From positions 20,001 through 84,000 of the forward strand of contig JARHVA010006307.1 of the NCBI GenBank assembly GCA_037957365.1: a DNA stretch of 64,000 nt. Direction: 5' to 3'. Under the pieces are notes generated by a model. That model was not told the DNA's origin, ran no database searches, and saw nothing but the letters and a program-made list of their open reading frames with translations. Positions 12,780-25,397 of this stretch are shown here, one piece after another. This DNA is from Torreya grandis. Its lineage: Eukaryota; Streptophyta; Pinopsida; Cupressales; Taxaceae. The first letter of the stretch is position 1, and every line of letters starts with the position of its first letter. The translations under genes were made by a program, and so were the position numbers.

Positions 12780-13900
12780 CAAAGATCACAGTGAATAGTC
12801 TAGTAAAAAAGTAGTGTTTCAATAATTATCCATTCATGAGTAGTGGGAGATCATTTCATTTGAGATCTTTTAGTCTAAATTTTTTTTTCCCAAAATAATG
12901 GTAAGGAACAACCTAGAATGGGTCAAGTTTGGAATGTCCTCATCTCTTCTCATGAGCTTTAACCCATAAAAAGACTAGATATAATATCCAGAAGGACATC
13001 ACCTTTTCCTTTTTGTTGAACCATCTCTTAATAGTATCATAATGTCTACTAAATTTCTACAAGGCTTCCTCTTAGGAATCCTCCAATTAAAGGATATTCA
13101 ATAAGCTTAAGTCTACTTTCCCATCACTTTCCATGTAATCTTTCATGAATTTATATGTAGGAAACTTGAGAGTCAATGGGAAAATAGGTTATAAAACACA
13201 TACCCAAAAAAAGGGTGAACTTTTGAGAGCTTGATTATACCTAGTGTGGTCAGCCAAAAGAGCATATTTTAACAATGAATGCTAATATTTGGATCTCTTT
13301 TCTACAAACTTATTTATTGCATTGATGAGTTTTTTATTACTTAACTTATCTAAACTCTTCCCTTGTAGGTAGTATTTTTATGAGAACCTTATGGTTATGT
13401 CATTCTCTTAAGCCTATTCAGAGCTAAACTAACTAGAATGTAGCACCATTATCATATAATAATGAAGCTAGGCTGCCAAATCACATGGTTATGTTTTCTT
13501 CAAGGAATTTTATGACCTCATTATCCATGTTATTCTTGGTCTTCACTTCCTCTATCCATATTATACAAGAATTAGTGGATTTAAGTATGAACTTATGGCT
13601 TGCTAGTGAATTTGGATTTATGACTCCTACAAAGTCAAGTCCCCATTAAGTGAATGAGAATTCCTCTATCATAGGCTAGAGGACATTGCTACATAAACTT
13701 CCTCCTTGATGAAGGTTTAAAATTTGTATAAAATGTGTAAATAATCATGGGTGTCCTTAAATATGGTGGGATAATAATATCCTACCCATAGAAATTTATG
13801 AGAAGTTGTAGTCCCTGAAGGGTGGCCACTACCTAGTTTCTCATGGAAGTTGGTCATGACATATTTCACTTCCTCTTTTGATAGGTACCCAAGATATATC
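12780..13900 (-). pseudogene. Ty3/gypsy (Tat-like) integrase relic
   Basis: The minus strand encodes a broken integrase. The zinc-binding region is at about 13,760-13,870 (FHEKLGSGHPSG, then FLWVGYYYPTIFKDTHDY). The core lies at 13,300-13,560 with NEVIKFLEENI, LLYDNGATF and KSLDKLSNKKLINAINKFV, the last matching the usual YPQGNGLAESSNKNL block. The C-terminal part is well preserved at 12,780-13,030 (WILYLVFLWVKAHEKR, FGKKKFRLKDL, LLKHYF), matching the usual VLLWNKAHEKKGKHSKF and FRLKDLxGNELPLPVNG layout. Stops and frameshifts occur throughout. It is continuous with the RNase H and RT relics to its right, so all belong to one minus-strand element. Confidence 0.8.
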
Positions 13901-14149
13901 CTTCATAGTTATTTCAATAATGTACTCCTTTATTTAGCATATAATGGGCTACTTTCATCCTAAGATCCTTTTTATGCATTTGATTTAGTCCTAGATAAGG
14001 ATTCCCATAAAGGTGATAGTGTAAAATTAGATCACATCAATCTTGATGGATCAATTTTAATTGATCCAATTGCACCATAGTGATCCTTGTTTCAATCTGA
14101 GTAATTGGTTGAGTTACACCTTGGTCTTAGAATAGCTTGATAGGTTTTA

Positions 14150-15400
14150 TTTCAATGTCATATTCTTGCAGATTGGCCATCCATCTGCCTCTATGTTTAC
14201 CTAACTCATTTTATCCCAATATGAGCTTTATGGTTGGATCTAGAACAATAGCATGCATCTTATTTAAGAGGATGTAATGCCAAAAATTCTTCATTTAATT
14301 GACTAGGGCATTGGCATCCCTATCCAAATTAGAGTAATTGAACTCAACATCCTTAAATTGTGTGCTCATAAAGACTATTAAATGGTCATCCCCATCTAGT
14401 TTTTGAGTGAGCACCATAGCTATGGTATGATATGAAACAAATTCATAGAGGTATAAATCATTTGTGTAATTTGAGTTGATCATGACCAATGCTTGCATGA
14501 TGGCCTCCTTGATGTATTATAAGGATTTACAAGATACAAGGGTCTATTCCACCTTTGCTTCTTATTTCAACGTCTTATTCAGTGGCTTAAAAATATCAAC
14601 AAAACCAAATATGAACTTATGCAAAGTGTTAATCTTTTCAAAAAAAGATTTTAATTTTTTTATTATAACAAAGGGGTATTTTATAAATTACATTAGCACA
14701 TTGAGGATCAATATAAATAAATTCCTTGGTGATAACATGACCAAGGATCTTACCTTCCATGATGCCAAAGATACTCTTATTTGGGTTAAGAGAGATACCA
14801 TACCTTTGGCACATTTCAAATATCTTTTATAGATGGTGGATATGATCATACTTGTACTTTTAGAAAATAATCAAGTCATCCATATAAATAATTATGCATT
14901 TACCAATCATACCCTCAAAATAAAATTCCGTATCTCTCTAAAAAGTGGCTCATGTGTTGATAAGACCAAAAGGCATTCACTTGTAAGTGAAGGTGCCCCA
15001 TTTGGTTGTGAATGTAGTCTTTGTTATACCTTTTGGGTTTACCAAAACTTGATTATATCTTGAGAATACATCCAAAAATGATATCATCTAGGATCCACTC
15101 ACCATTTGGATCACCTCATCCATGGAGGGTAAAGGGTAGTTGTCCTTATCAGAGGCCCTATTCATATTCTCAAATTTTACACATAGTAATATTTCTCCAT
15201 TCTTCTTACGAATAGGCACTAGGTTGGTGACCCACGTAAAGTGACAAATTGGGAAAATGATCCTAGATAAGAGGAGCTTATGAACCTCTTTATGAATAAG
15301 GGCCTCTAGAATGAGGTTCATGCATCATTTCCTCCATCTAAAATTAATTTTGTTTTGTTTGAGTCAGATAGTATGCATGATTACACTCGGATCAAAGACT
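14150..15400 (-). pseudogene. Ty3/gypsy (Tat-like) reverse transcriptase and RNase H relic
   Basis: The RT begins near 15,330 on the minus strand with EVHKLLLSRIIFPICHFTWV, then LVPIRKKNGEILLCV and SDKDNYPLPSMDEVIQMVSGS. It continues with TTKWGTFTYK and MPFGLINT. The catalytic block reads YMDD (plus coordinates 14,875-14,886), so both polymerase aspartates are kept. RNase H follows at 14,290-14,500 (DLYLYEFVSYHTIAMVLTQK, IVFMSTQFKDVEFNYSNLDR). The reading frame is interrupted several times between these blocks, so no full protein can be made. Pieces at 15,400-15,900 match the linker before RT in Tat-like elements only loosely. Confidence 0.85.
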
Positions 15401-16720
15401 TTAAGGTGTCCATAAGCCTAAACAATAATATCCTTGTATCATAGTAGGAACTTTTTGAGTTGTTAAATGTTAATAGGAGTGTAATATAGGCCAACCTTAG
15501 GGTTGTGTTGATGACCCTAGATTAATCATTCTAGACCTTTGATCTAGGTGTATTATTTTCTCAGGTTTATATGTAGACCTGTCAAGGTCAAGTATCCTCT
15601 CAAGGGAGATCATTCCCTTTAGGACTAATTTTTATTTTAGGTTCATAATGCCATCTTGGTCACAATCCTCACCCTTAGGATGACCACTTTTTACCTCATC
15701 TATAACCTAGGTATCGAATACTCTTGAGTTATTAAGGATATATAAATAATGGTAGTCATCCTCAAAGACTTGGAAGTTATTCACATTGTTGAGGACTAAA
15801 GGACACATGATGATCTATACAAAGAAGTTTCATAGCCCTAAGTCAGCCAGTGGTGTTATATTTTTAGAAAAAGTTTTCAATAAATCCACCACCTAGTTTT
15901 CCTCTCTAGGAATGGTATGATGTTAAAAAAATTAAACATTTCTATCAAGTACCACACCCAATGCTTGTATTTCCTAAAATAAGACAACTTGCATCAAAAT
16001 TTGATCCTAACTTGGTTTATGACTAGATCAAAATCCTCAAACACTTTTAATTCCTTGACTCTATGTTTTAAGGTAAATAGTAGCCCTAAGATCAAGGATT
16101 ACTATTTTGAAAGTTTGTTAGTATAGAGGAACTATATCCTATAAGTAACTAGGTGTCACTTTCTTCAAGGATCAACAAACAAAAATATGGCTCTAGAACC
16201 TTTTTTATAATAGGCCCCATCGAAGTACAGGGAGCATTGACTAGGTAACTCAGGGTCATCATAAGTTTTTATCTTAGTATTTTCTATGGATACAATGGAA
16301 ATGCCTATGTCAGAAGATACCAAGTTTACCCTTTCATTGATTGTATTATATTATGTGATCATATGTTTCATCTTAGGTCTTCTATCAACATAGATGATCT
16401 ATTTATATTTTAGATCTTGGGCCTTCCCTCTACTCATTTAATATGGAATTTTGGGGCATCCACCTCTATTATCACGATACTTCTAGGTTATATCATTTTG
16501 TGTTCACTCTACAATATCATGTTTTTATCTCATATATGTATTTACACATGCCTTTACCCATGATTATATCATTCACAGGGTACTTGATATGTTATGTACT
16601 TAACTTTTTTACTAACACATTTGATCCATGGGCTACTATGATATGTTTATGTTGTTTTCTTATGCTTTCTTTTATGCACTTCTTTAAGTGTCTTACCTTG
16701 ATATTGTCTTGCTTATTCGA
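15401..16720. other. Upstream part of the minus-strand pol and unassigned DNA
   Basis: From 15,400 to about 15,960 the minus strand keeps fragments that resemble the region between protease and RT. Farther right no domain is recognised. A 101-codon plus-strand frame at 16,443-16,748 is hydrophobic and rich in Leu, Phe and Tyr, and looks like AT-rich chance translation. Confidence 0.35.
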
Positions 16721-17607
16721 GCATTTAAATATGTTATTTTATTTATGACCCTCATGCCTATGTGTGTTTTATTTGACATTTGAATATGTCATTATTTATT
16801 GTATGGACATTTGAATATGTCATTATTACTTTTGTGGACATTTGACTAGTTCATGTCCCTTTGATTATGTAGCATTTGAACATGCTCCTTGTTTGTGGTC
16901 TCCTAGAACCATTACCTTTTGACTTGATTTTGAGTGTTCTTATATGTGTGTTTGATTTGCTTATTGAGATTGTATTTTTACTATCTATATGTTTTAATGA
17001 TCCTTATCATGCATATTAGTCCTTCATGTGATCACATTGTTCTATGAGCTTCAATGCTACATTTACCTAGACATGTCCTTTTATATGATACATGGTTACA
17101 TTCATAATTTATATAGTTGTCTTATCATTTTGAGGTGAGTTAACTAACGGTTTATATTCTTACCTCACCTCAAAGTGGGGGGAATATTATTGAGAGCATG
17201 TCATAGAGACATGTTCTTCACACTTGGCATAGTTTTAGATTCAATGGGGGCATGTTTTATAAGCATGTTCTTCACACTTATTATGTGGTAATTATATCAG
17301 TTTTCAGATTCAGTAGGGGCATGTCATATAGACATGGCTTCCACATATTCATAGTTTTTAGATTTAGTAGGGCCATGTCATATAGTCATGGATTCTATAC
17401 ATTCACAATTTTTAGATTCAATGGGGGCATGTTTTGGAAGCATGTTCTCCACACCTATTCAGTATTCAACATATCCATATTATAATGGGGGCATGTTTTA
17501 AAAACATGTTATCCATATTGGTACTTATTTTAGTTTTCAAATTTTATCCATATATAGTGGGGGCACACTTTGGAAGCATGTTTTCTACACTTACATAGTT
17601 TTTGAAT
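16721..17607. repeat. Array of short palindromic (hairpin) modules
   Basis: Two sub-arrays share a hairpin theme. At 16,775, 16,806 and 16,837 a unit of exactly 31 bp begins gacatttga; the first two carry GACAT-ttgaat-ATGTC. Related hairpins lie near 16,721 and at 16,869 (AGCAT-ttgaac-ATGCT). From 17,197 to 17,580, units of about 50-75 bp carry a core after (t)gggggc: CATGTC-atata-GACATG (17,320-17,336), CATGTTTttaaAAACATG (17,492-17,508) and others at 17,197, 17,251, 17,373, 17,428 and 17,562 (degenerate). Each core is followed by ttctccacac/ttccacatattc and agtttttagattca. Arms covary in part: the arm changes from CATGTC/GACATG to CCATG/CATGG between units. Confidence 0.8.
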
Positions 17608-18404
17608 TGGCCAAAGCACATAGTTATATAATTTAGATTTATAGTTGTGGTAGAATTCTTTACATTGATACCATTTTTATATATAGTTTTAGCATAATAC
17701 ATATCTAAAGTGCATATGATATGCAATTTGCACCTAATATTTCAAATTTTAAATCAATTTCATATTTCAAAACTCTTTTATGAACTATTATCATATTATG
17801 GAATTTTATGCATTGTTACCCAGGACAAACTCTTACAAATTATATTGAGACAATCTACTGTAGTATTTGGTTCACTTTTTGGTATGGTTGAGGTGATTAA
17901 ATAACAAAATTTTACCAATTTTTTTAGGTTAGACCTAATTGAATCACCCAACCTTACCAATTTATAAGTATCATTAGGTTACATGATTGAGTTAATCTCA
18001 ATTACCAGATGGCAACTCGCCATTTCTCCAAATTTGGGGGCATGTGTCCTCCAATATCTCTATCTCTATCTCCTTAGATGTATGAACTTTAAAAATTTAT
18101 ATATATTTGTCCTAATCTCAATTTCATAGCTTTAAAATGATACATATTTTCAATTTAACTTGCCAATAGTCAAGACGGTTACATCGATACATGGGTGTAC
18201 TCCTAAACCTTGCTCTTTCAATTTTAATCTTTTTAATAATTTAAGTTCTAGATTATATGCATTGATTATATATTGTAACATGTTCTTGGTTTCAGGAAGT
18301 CACCATCAAAGTACTCAAGTTGGGCTCATGCAAATACAAGGTGTGTCATACACACCCATGAACACATTCCTTTACTTTAAACTACCTACTAATTTCATTA
18401 CTAG

Positions 18405-19090
18405 ATAAAAGTGGGGGGGGTAAATTTAGACACTATATATGAATTATATGACACCTCATTCTTGTACACTTGGAAAACTCAGACCTTGGTTATTCCTTTT
18501 AATTATGGACCTTTCTTACTTTTGAAAAACTTGTATTTACTCTATCTTGTGCCCCTTAGCCTATATCTTAGTTTGACCAGTCTTATGTTGATGGCCTAAA
18601 CCTTATATCTTGCTAAGAATTCTTAAAACTTGCTTATCTTCTACCTCTACAATTTTTGAGTTTATACCTACTTTCCTACTCTATGGACACTAATGTCTAG
18701 GACAAATCTTTGTGTCGACACTAGTGTCTCAATCTGATGCAAGTATTCATTGCCCTAAAGTCATTCAATTTATAAATGAAATGTATCCTAATGGTCAGCC
18801 TAAGTGATTTAATGTGAGTTACTTCTCCAAATGGATGAATATAAATACAAGATCAACCCTCATTCATTCCTCACCTAAAAAAGACCAAAAGAGACCAAGT
18901 CAAATTATCAAAGAGTTTTATCAAGTATTCAATTAAGCAAAAATTCCTTATTTTCTCTTATTTCCATATTAGTCATAAGGACATCACATCTCTAGGTCGG
19001 AAGTAGTAAAGGAGTATCCCAAGAGCTATATTTGCTAAGTTACAAGCTAGGTCACTATTTTACTTGCTTATCACATATTGCATGATTCAC
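18405..19090 (+). repeat. Candidate LTR with G-rich tract and TATA box
   Basis: A tract aaaagtgggggggg (18,407-18,420) precedes taaatttagacact, which resembles the TGTAGACACT start seen near 7447. A TATA box follows at 18,840-18,847, about 415 bp downstream. Then comes a C/A-rich segment (accctcattcattcctcacc) such as often follows the start site in plant LTRs. The 3' boundary is uncertain. The inferred orientation is plus, with the hairpin array to its left as the element's 3' internal region. Confidence 0.4.
18840..18847 (+). promoter_or_regulatory. TATA box of candidate LTR
   Basis: TATAAATA followed by caagatcaaccctcattc. Position and downstream composition fit an LTR promoter; the assignment depends on the LTR call. 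Confidence 0.4.
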
Positions 19091-20449
19091 ACATAAAACA
19101 ACACATAGAGGAGAACTACATCAGTCAAAGACCCTCTTTAGAGCATTAGTTATGTAAGAAACACTCATTGATAGAGGGGTATTTGGGGTTAGCTTGACAT
19201 TGTATGCCCACTAACCCATTTTTCCCTAAAGTCACTATGAAGATGAAGAACTAGGGTTTTGCAAATTTATGAGGAGTGATAGTTCATGACCTAGATCTAA
19301 ATACACCAGGGTGAAGGTGAAGATAAACCCATAAGTATCTAGGTGTTCACATCCTTTTCTATCAAGTATTTTATATAGGATACTTACATCAAGTTTAGAT
19401 AATAGAGTTAATGCAACCATGTAGGGTTGATGTTACTGTCTGTAGCTCTAGAAGCATTTAATCTAGAATCTGATGACTATTCTAGCATCATCTTCCAGTT
19501 TGCTTCCTATTTGTTCTAGATCCATAACTACATTAGCATCAAAATAAGATAAGTATATTAATTCTTTATCATTTCCATATTGAACATAGTTATACTTACT
19601 ATTTTTAGCATAGCTCAACACAAGAAATTTAGTATATGTTTATATCTAAGTTTAACACCTAATTAGCCTATTGTAGATCTAATTTTCAACCTTGTGCATT
19701 ATCATTTCTATATTCTTAACCTTATTTTTTCAAAGGTTATACATCTAAATTTAGGGTTAAACATCAAGAAAGAGATGACAACCAATGTATAACTACAATA
19801 ACAAAGTTGTATTATGTTGACTTCTATATGATATATGAGAAATCAAATGTCTAGTGTTAATGAACTTCCTAACTTTATTCTTATATGGTTTTGCTCATTA
19901 AGATGCTTGTCTACAAAGAATGGAAGTGTACATTATTATATAATGTATGGATATGAAGCATCATTTGAACTATTATAATAATTGGTAAAAATCACTTCAT
20001 AACCAAAAAGTGTGGTGATGTCACTAACTATCATTATTGACGAGTTGTTAGCTACAATATTGACACTGCAATACTTTTGTGGTAACATATGAGTGGAATT
20101 AAAAGGAACAAACTGACACATAGGCATGAAACCTACTACTTAAACTATTGACATTAGTGTAATTTTGGATGTGCAATTGCAATAATGCCTCATTTGATCT
20201 AGTGACCTAGATTCTCTTGGATCACTACTAAGACCTACAAACTACCATTTAAATAGTCCCAATTTGTTTCTACAACTCGATATAATTAATGCATGACCCA
20301 ACTAAATGCATAAATATGTGGAGTTGAAGAGTCACAATATTTAGACATCTCTATCTCGGTTTTCATAGAAAGCAAATAAAGCAACTTTATTGAGAAAGTA
20401 AAAAAGTCAACATTTTAAAAAAAACTATTTTACTTAGTCAAAAAGTTAC
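19091..20449. other. Unassigned stretch
   Basis: No gene or repeat is recognised. Short minus-strand frames at 19,235-19,420 and 19,936-20,127 lack family motifs. Confidence 0.35.
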
Positions 20450-20761
20450 TATAGTTTATCACTATGTTGTAAGAAACAAGAAATTGAGAAACATGATGAA
20501 AAACAAGATCCATAGAAGTTGTGTATAACATATAATTTCTATTTTTTAAAAATCCATACATTTAACCATATTAAATTTTTTACTATTAATATTTTAATTT
20601 TGATATTTTAAATTAATTATTTTATATTTATAATATTAAAAATTCAAATTTTAAAAATTAACAAATTAAAAAATTAAGAAATGCAAAAATTAACTTAAAA
20701 TGGTTGTTTCCTACTAAAACTACAACCATTTTGTTTCTTGCTACAGAAGTTTGGAACTATG
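20450..20761. mobile_element. MITE-like inverted-repeat element, about 310 bp
   Basis: The left end (20,450-20,480, tatagtttatc, then gttgtaagaaacaag) is an imperfect inverted copy of the right end (20,733-20,761, whose reverse complement starts catagttccaaac and ends gtagcaagaaac). The similarity continues weakly inward. The interior is extremely AT-rich, and an 11-bp perfect hairpin (AAAATGGTTGT / ACAACCATTTT, 20,697-20,732) sits inside the right arm. I see no clear target duplication. It could be a decayed MITE or a chance fold in AT-rich DNA. Confidence 0.35.
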
Positions 20762-21532
20762 CATAGTCCCAAAAAATACAAGGAGAGAAGGAAGTTATAT
20801 TTTAAGGATAAAAATAAAAGATTTGAGATTTGGGAAGGTTGGGAACCATTGAGTATATAGAGGAATACCTCCTTGTTATAGCTTTGTTTCCAACACTAAG
20901 TATTGACATTTTTATTAATGAAAATCGTAGTTACAATTCTTAGTGTTGATTTTTCTCATATATATTGAAATATTTAATAACATATTTGATGTGTAACTTT
21001 TTTTGGCATATTTTAAATTTTACAAATTTGATGTGTAGATTTTTTAGGCATATTATAAACTTAACACATTTGATGTATAACTTTCTTTGACATATTATAA
21101 GCTTAAAACACTTAAAGTTAGTTTTACATTGTTGTTGAATAAAACCTTATCAAAGATAGTACGTAGGGAAAAAATCATTAGAAACGTTTCCCCACGAGTT
21201 TGGGCATTTCCATTTAATATGATGAATGCTTCTAATGTGTTTGATTAATGTCATAAATGGATAGACCACTCAACTCTAATAAATTGAAAGAGTGGAAAAG
21301 TGATAGACCATTGATCAATATGCTAAACCTTAGAATTATAACTCTATAATGTACCAAATTTGCTTTTAGATAAAACTATGGGCATAGATTTTGAATAACA
21401 TTTTGGATCACACACAGTGACTCGTGATAGGTACACAACACCATTGGGCCATTGAATGTGATGTGAAATTTTATTTGAAATTTTCAATACCAAAATCCAA
21501 ATATTTTAGGGATAATGAAAAAATCATGTCTA
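20762..21532. other. Unassigned AT-rich stretch
   Basis: No gene is recognised. Around 20,990-21,110 the phrase (a)catttgatgtgta(a/g)(c/a)tttttttggcatatt recurs three times about 55-60 bp apart, a small decayed tandem repeat. Confidence 0.4.
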
Positions 21533-23629
21533 TTTTTTTGATAAGCAAAGGAGGGTTGGAGGGTCCCTCCCATTTTATTAATTGAAAAACAAAAATTAAA
21601 ATAACCATTAAAGAAATAAGACTACAATAATCCAAGAAGACCAAAAACAACAACAAGAAAATGACCCATGCTGGTCAACAAAAGCAAGCCTCATAGGGAA
21701 AACATGAGACAAACAAAAATCACCCCATAGGCAAGTCAACCAACCAAAAAGAAAAGCAAAAGTACCAAAACCCCCAGACCTCCACTCGATCAACCACCCA
21801 TCTATGGTCCACTAACACCACCAACCACCAAAAATCCACCATTGATTCTACTACCACTACCTTCCTATAATACCAATCCCATGCTAAATATTTTCCCCTC
21901 AACCTCCCTTTGTCGCTTACCAAAAGTAGCCTCTAAAACAAATTTCCTCTTGATAGATCCACCATCAACCACCTCTTTCAATTTCTACCACCAAAACTAG
22001 GGTCTACCCACACACTTTAGATTAAAATTACCTCCAACTTCAAATTCTACCACCGTAAAATCCAAATGAGCCTTTATGCAAGTAGAAATCACCCTTCGCC
22101 TAGTTAAAGTGCCTTCCCCCGACCCTTGAAAGGAAAATTATGGCAATGGAAAATGAGACCCATAGAGTTGTGTCAACATTTTCACCACCAAAGCCAACTT
22201 GTTTGATTTCTTCACACCCAAAGTTACAACTATTGATGCCATGGGTGCCTTCATGGCATTCAAGTCAAGTATTGGTATCACTCTTCCCACTAGTCTAGGG
22301 TATTTAAGATAACTTTGCATGAATTCAATGTGTTCCACCTAGGTACTAAAATGATCCTCCAATCCATGAATGGACATAGAGGAATTAGGCCTTGATCAAC
22401 TTGATCAAAAAAAATTAGAGAACATTGCCCACCTAAAGAGAACCCTTCCACTGCTTCCTCAAGACCAATTTAGAAACCTAATTTGATTCCATAAGAAAAT
22501 TCCAAAAGCCAATGCCACAAAATAATTCACTTTCACCTTAGAATTGGTCTCCAAAAATATCAGACCTATAATTTCTTTTAAAACCTATAAGACACTCCTT
22601 GATTAAATGAAAAACACCTGCTTCAATCAACAATCTAAAACTCTCCCATTGAATGCCGTCTCTCTCGATTTTTCCTTGACATGTAGAAGAGGCTCACTCA
22701 AAGATGCTTGTAACATTCACTCCATGTTAACACCCTTTCCCACCCACTAATTCCTACAGTCACTTCATAAAAATAGATACAAGGGCACTAAAACTGAATC
22801 CAATATAAAGGTGTTGCCACCTCTACCACACCCAAAATGACAATGAGAAAATATCCCACATGTGGGATATGAAGCCACCTTTACTAGGAATGATTTCCTT
22901 TGAATACAGTCCCATCTTCACATCCAAAACAATGTGATCAACCCTCCATACCTCTCAATCATTATCAATGATGATTTCTTCAACCTGTGAGATTCCTCTA
23001 TTTTCCATGCCATCAACCATAGGATTTGCTTCACGGTATCAATGTGTAGCTTCCCAATGAAATCATATAACACACACCATGCCTAACTGAGGATGTTCTC
23101 AATGTTCCAAGACCCAACCCACTTATTTTATAGGGCTTGAATGATTACCATTAAGTCACCCTCAATTACTACTTAATCTATACTACATTGAGCCTAAAGA
23201 TCAAGCCCCAACCCCAATGCCTATGTTTATACCTCATTATTGGTTCCATCCACAAGCTTCATCAAAGTTACTCTAATTAATGAGCCAATGCAATCATAAA
23301 TAACACATCCTACCCTTGAGGCACCCAAGTTTCCCCTAGTGGCCCCATCAAGGTTCAATTTTAACACTCTCAAGGGGTACCCAATCCATCTTATCTGCAC
23401 ATATCTAAGGCTTTGAGCACATGATGAACCCATTAACAAGAAAAAACCTCATGTCTTTAAATTTATACTTCTCCACCATTTTTGGTAGATTATATTTTTC
23501 AATGTGTAAAATGTTTAGATCTTGTCTTTATTCTTGCCATTTAATCATGAAGGATGATTCTCACTCCTCCATCAACACATCTAAAGGGATAGGATACAAC
23601 ATCATTATTATGGATGATTTGTCCATAGG
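21533..23629 (-). pseudogene. L1-type LINE 3' end with RNase H relic
   Basis: On the minus strand a plant L1-style RNase H is readable at 23,050-23,440: KLNLDGATRGNLGASRVGCV, then DCIGSLI and GTNNEV, followed in another frame by IEGDLMVIIQAL. These match the DGAxxGNPGxxGxG(V/I), TNNxAE and VEGDS blocks of LINE RNase H. A long decayed 3' region follows. The element appears to end in a short poly(A) (complement at 21,533-21,539) after a phrase typical of plant LINE tails (minus strand: aataaaatgggagggaccc, then tgcttatcaaaaaaa). The 5' end is lost at 23,629, where the chromovirus begins; I could not prove that the LINE resumes beyond 52,740. Confidence 0.7.
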
Positions 23630-24490
23630 TGTGAAAACCCCACTGGGTTTTACCAGAATATAGCATTATTATTATTTTAAATTAAATACACATATTCATT
23701 AAATAGATTTCATCACGAGAAACCTAACTAGTGATATTGTATTAATTTAGTTAACTAATAGGTTTATAGCTAATTCACTTCACTAAGGATCAACATGAAC
23801 AAATATAGAAATTATGAACAATACTTAAAAACTAGTAAATATTGCATCTAATCATAAATGATATAGTACAAATTTAGCCATGACTGATACAACATTACAA
23901 CCACTACTATGGACGTATAATGCTTAAATGTTATAGTTCTTAGTAATACATAATAATATCTTAATGATAAAACATGATACAAATCTCAACAGAGTAGAGT
24001 GTCCATGACTCAAGTATCAATATGTAATCTAATGTGTAGTCCCTAATATAGTACTCTAGCTAAAAGTAAAAGCATATTCTAAGTGTTTTTCCACACCAAT
24101 CATGGACCATAGATCCCCTACACTATCTCCCAAACAAGGAGATCACCCCCCCTTCATAGTTGGGTAGATAATGACGGTGTGAGAATCTAGAGTAATAAAC
24201 CAAAACCTGTGTGTTGAAGATATCTAATACATAATGTGTACCATAAATAAATATTTTTTAATATGATATCACACAAATATGAAAAATATATCAACATATA
24301 AAATGACAATGTTTAATAAAAACATTACTTTATCCAAAGTTTTTCAATAATAAATGAGCTCTAGGATCAGTCAAATTCATACACACCACTTAATCAGATG
24401 ATGTTTCATCTTGCATTAATGGTGCTAATTAAGCTAGTGAAATCTATCCACTAATTATTTAGGGTCATAAATGCAAGATTCAATAAAATA

Positions 24491-24494
24491 AATA

Positions 24495-24529
<35 letters not shown>
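24491..24529. repeat. (AAT)n microsatellite
   Basis: About ten uninterrupted AAT units within the left LTR. At the matching place in the right LTR (near 34,105) only aataaataataattt is present, so the expansion is specific to this copy. Confidence 0.95.
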
Positions 24530-24530
<1 letters not shown>

Positions 24531-24974
24531 CTAAATAGATTCATTCATAATATTTCACTTTAGCTAATAAAAATTATACTCAGTACATAAATATCACATA
24601 CATTCATTTAGTCCATCAAATAAAGTGAAATGAATCCATACTTCTAATTTATTACAAATAATAAATAGAATCCAAAAATAGTCATCAATATAACCTACCA
24701 TCTTGGTAATGATTATTTAGACTTCCAGTTGCTTAAACCACTAAACAACTTATAATATTATTTCTCCACGAAACAACATTATAACACAGGTTTAATAAAT
24801 TGTTTATATTCCACATATAACAAAATTTAGTCCAAATTATCATAAATGCTTTATATTTAAACTCTCAAATATAATATGTTAATACTTTTATACCAACCAA
24901 ATATAAACAAACATCATTTACACATTATTATGATAATAACATTTATATACATAGCACAGTTGTATGCATTAATA

Positions 24975-25045
<71 letters not shown>
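24975..25045. repeat. (TG)n microsatellite
   Basis: About 35 TG units in the left LTR. The right LTR has an equivalent tract at 34,534-34,621. A 95-codon Val-Cys frame across it is an artefact. Confidence 0.95.
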
Positions 25046-25047
<2 letters not shown>

Positions 25048-25316
25048 TCCTTCCTCGATTTGTTACTCAATCAACAATCGTATTAATTATACCTTTTATA
25101 TGTATATGTAATGATAATGGATGTCATCTTAGTATTATATTGTATAATATAAAGTATTTATAATGTATTTGTATGTGTGAATTCAAAAAATATATATACA
25201 TATACATATAAATGGTATAATTAATACAATTATTGATTGAATAACAAATTAGGGAAGGAAATGGTATATTATTTCCTCGATTTGTTACTCAATCACCAAT
25301 CATATTAATTATACCA

Positions 25317-25343
25317 TATATATATATATATATATATATATGG

Positions 25344-25395
<52 letters not shown>
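25317..25395. repeat. (TA)n microsatellites
   Basis: Two (TA)n runs (25,317-25,340 and 25,347-25,395) separated by the short phrase tggtataa, within the duplicated LTR unit. Confidence 0.95.

Positions 25396-25397
<2 letters not shown>

Noticed and set aside
16443..16748. 101-codon hydrophobic plus-strand frame that looks like a membrane protein
   Set aside because: Composition follows the T-rich DNA. It overlaps the start of the hairpin array and has no homologous look.
19936..20127. Possible Copia-type gag-pol fragment on the minus strand
   Set aside because: A loose resemblance to the protease-adjacent part of Copia polyproteins did not hold. No DSG, zinc knuckle or integrase block is present nearby.
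24876..25163. Open frame coding long Val-Cys runs
   Set aside because: It is the translation of a (TG)n microsatellite. The same applies to 34,537-34,800, and to the Ile-Tyr frames at 25,445-25,786 and 50,052-50,450.
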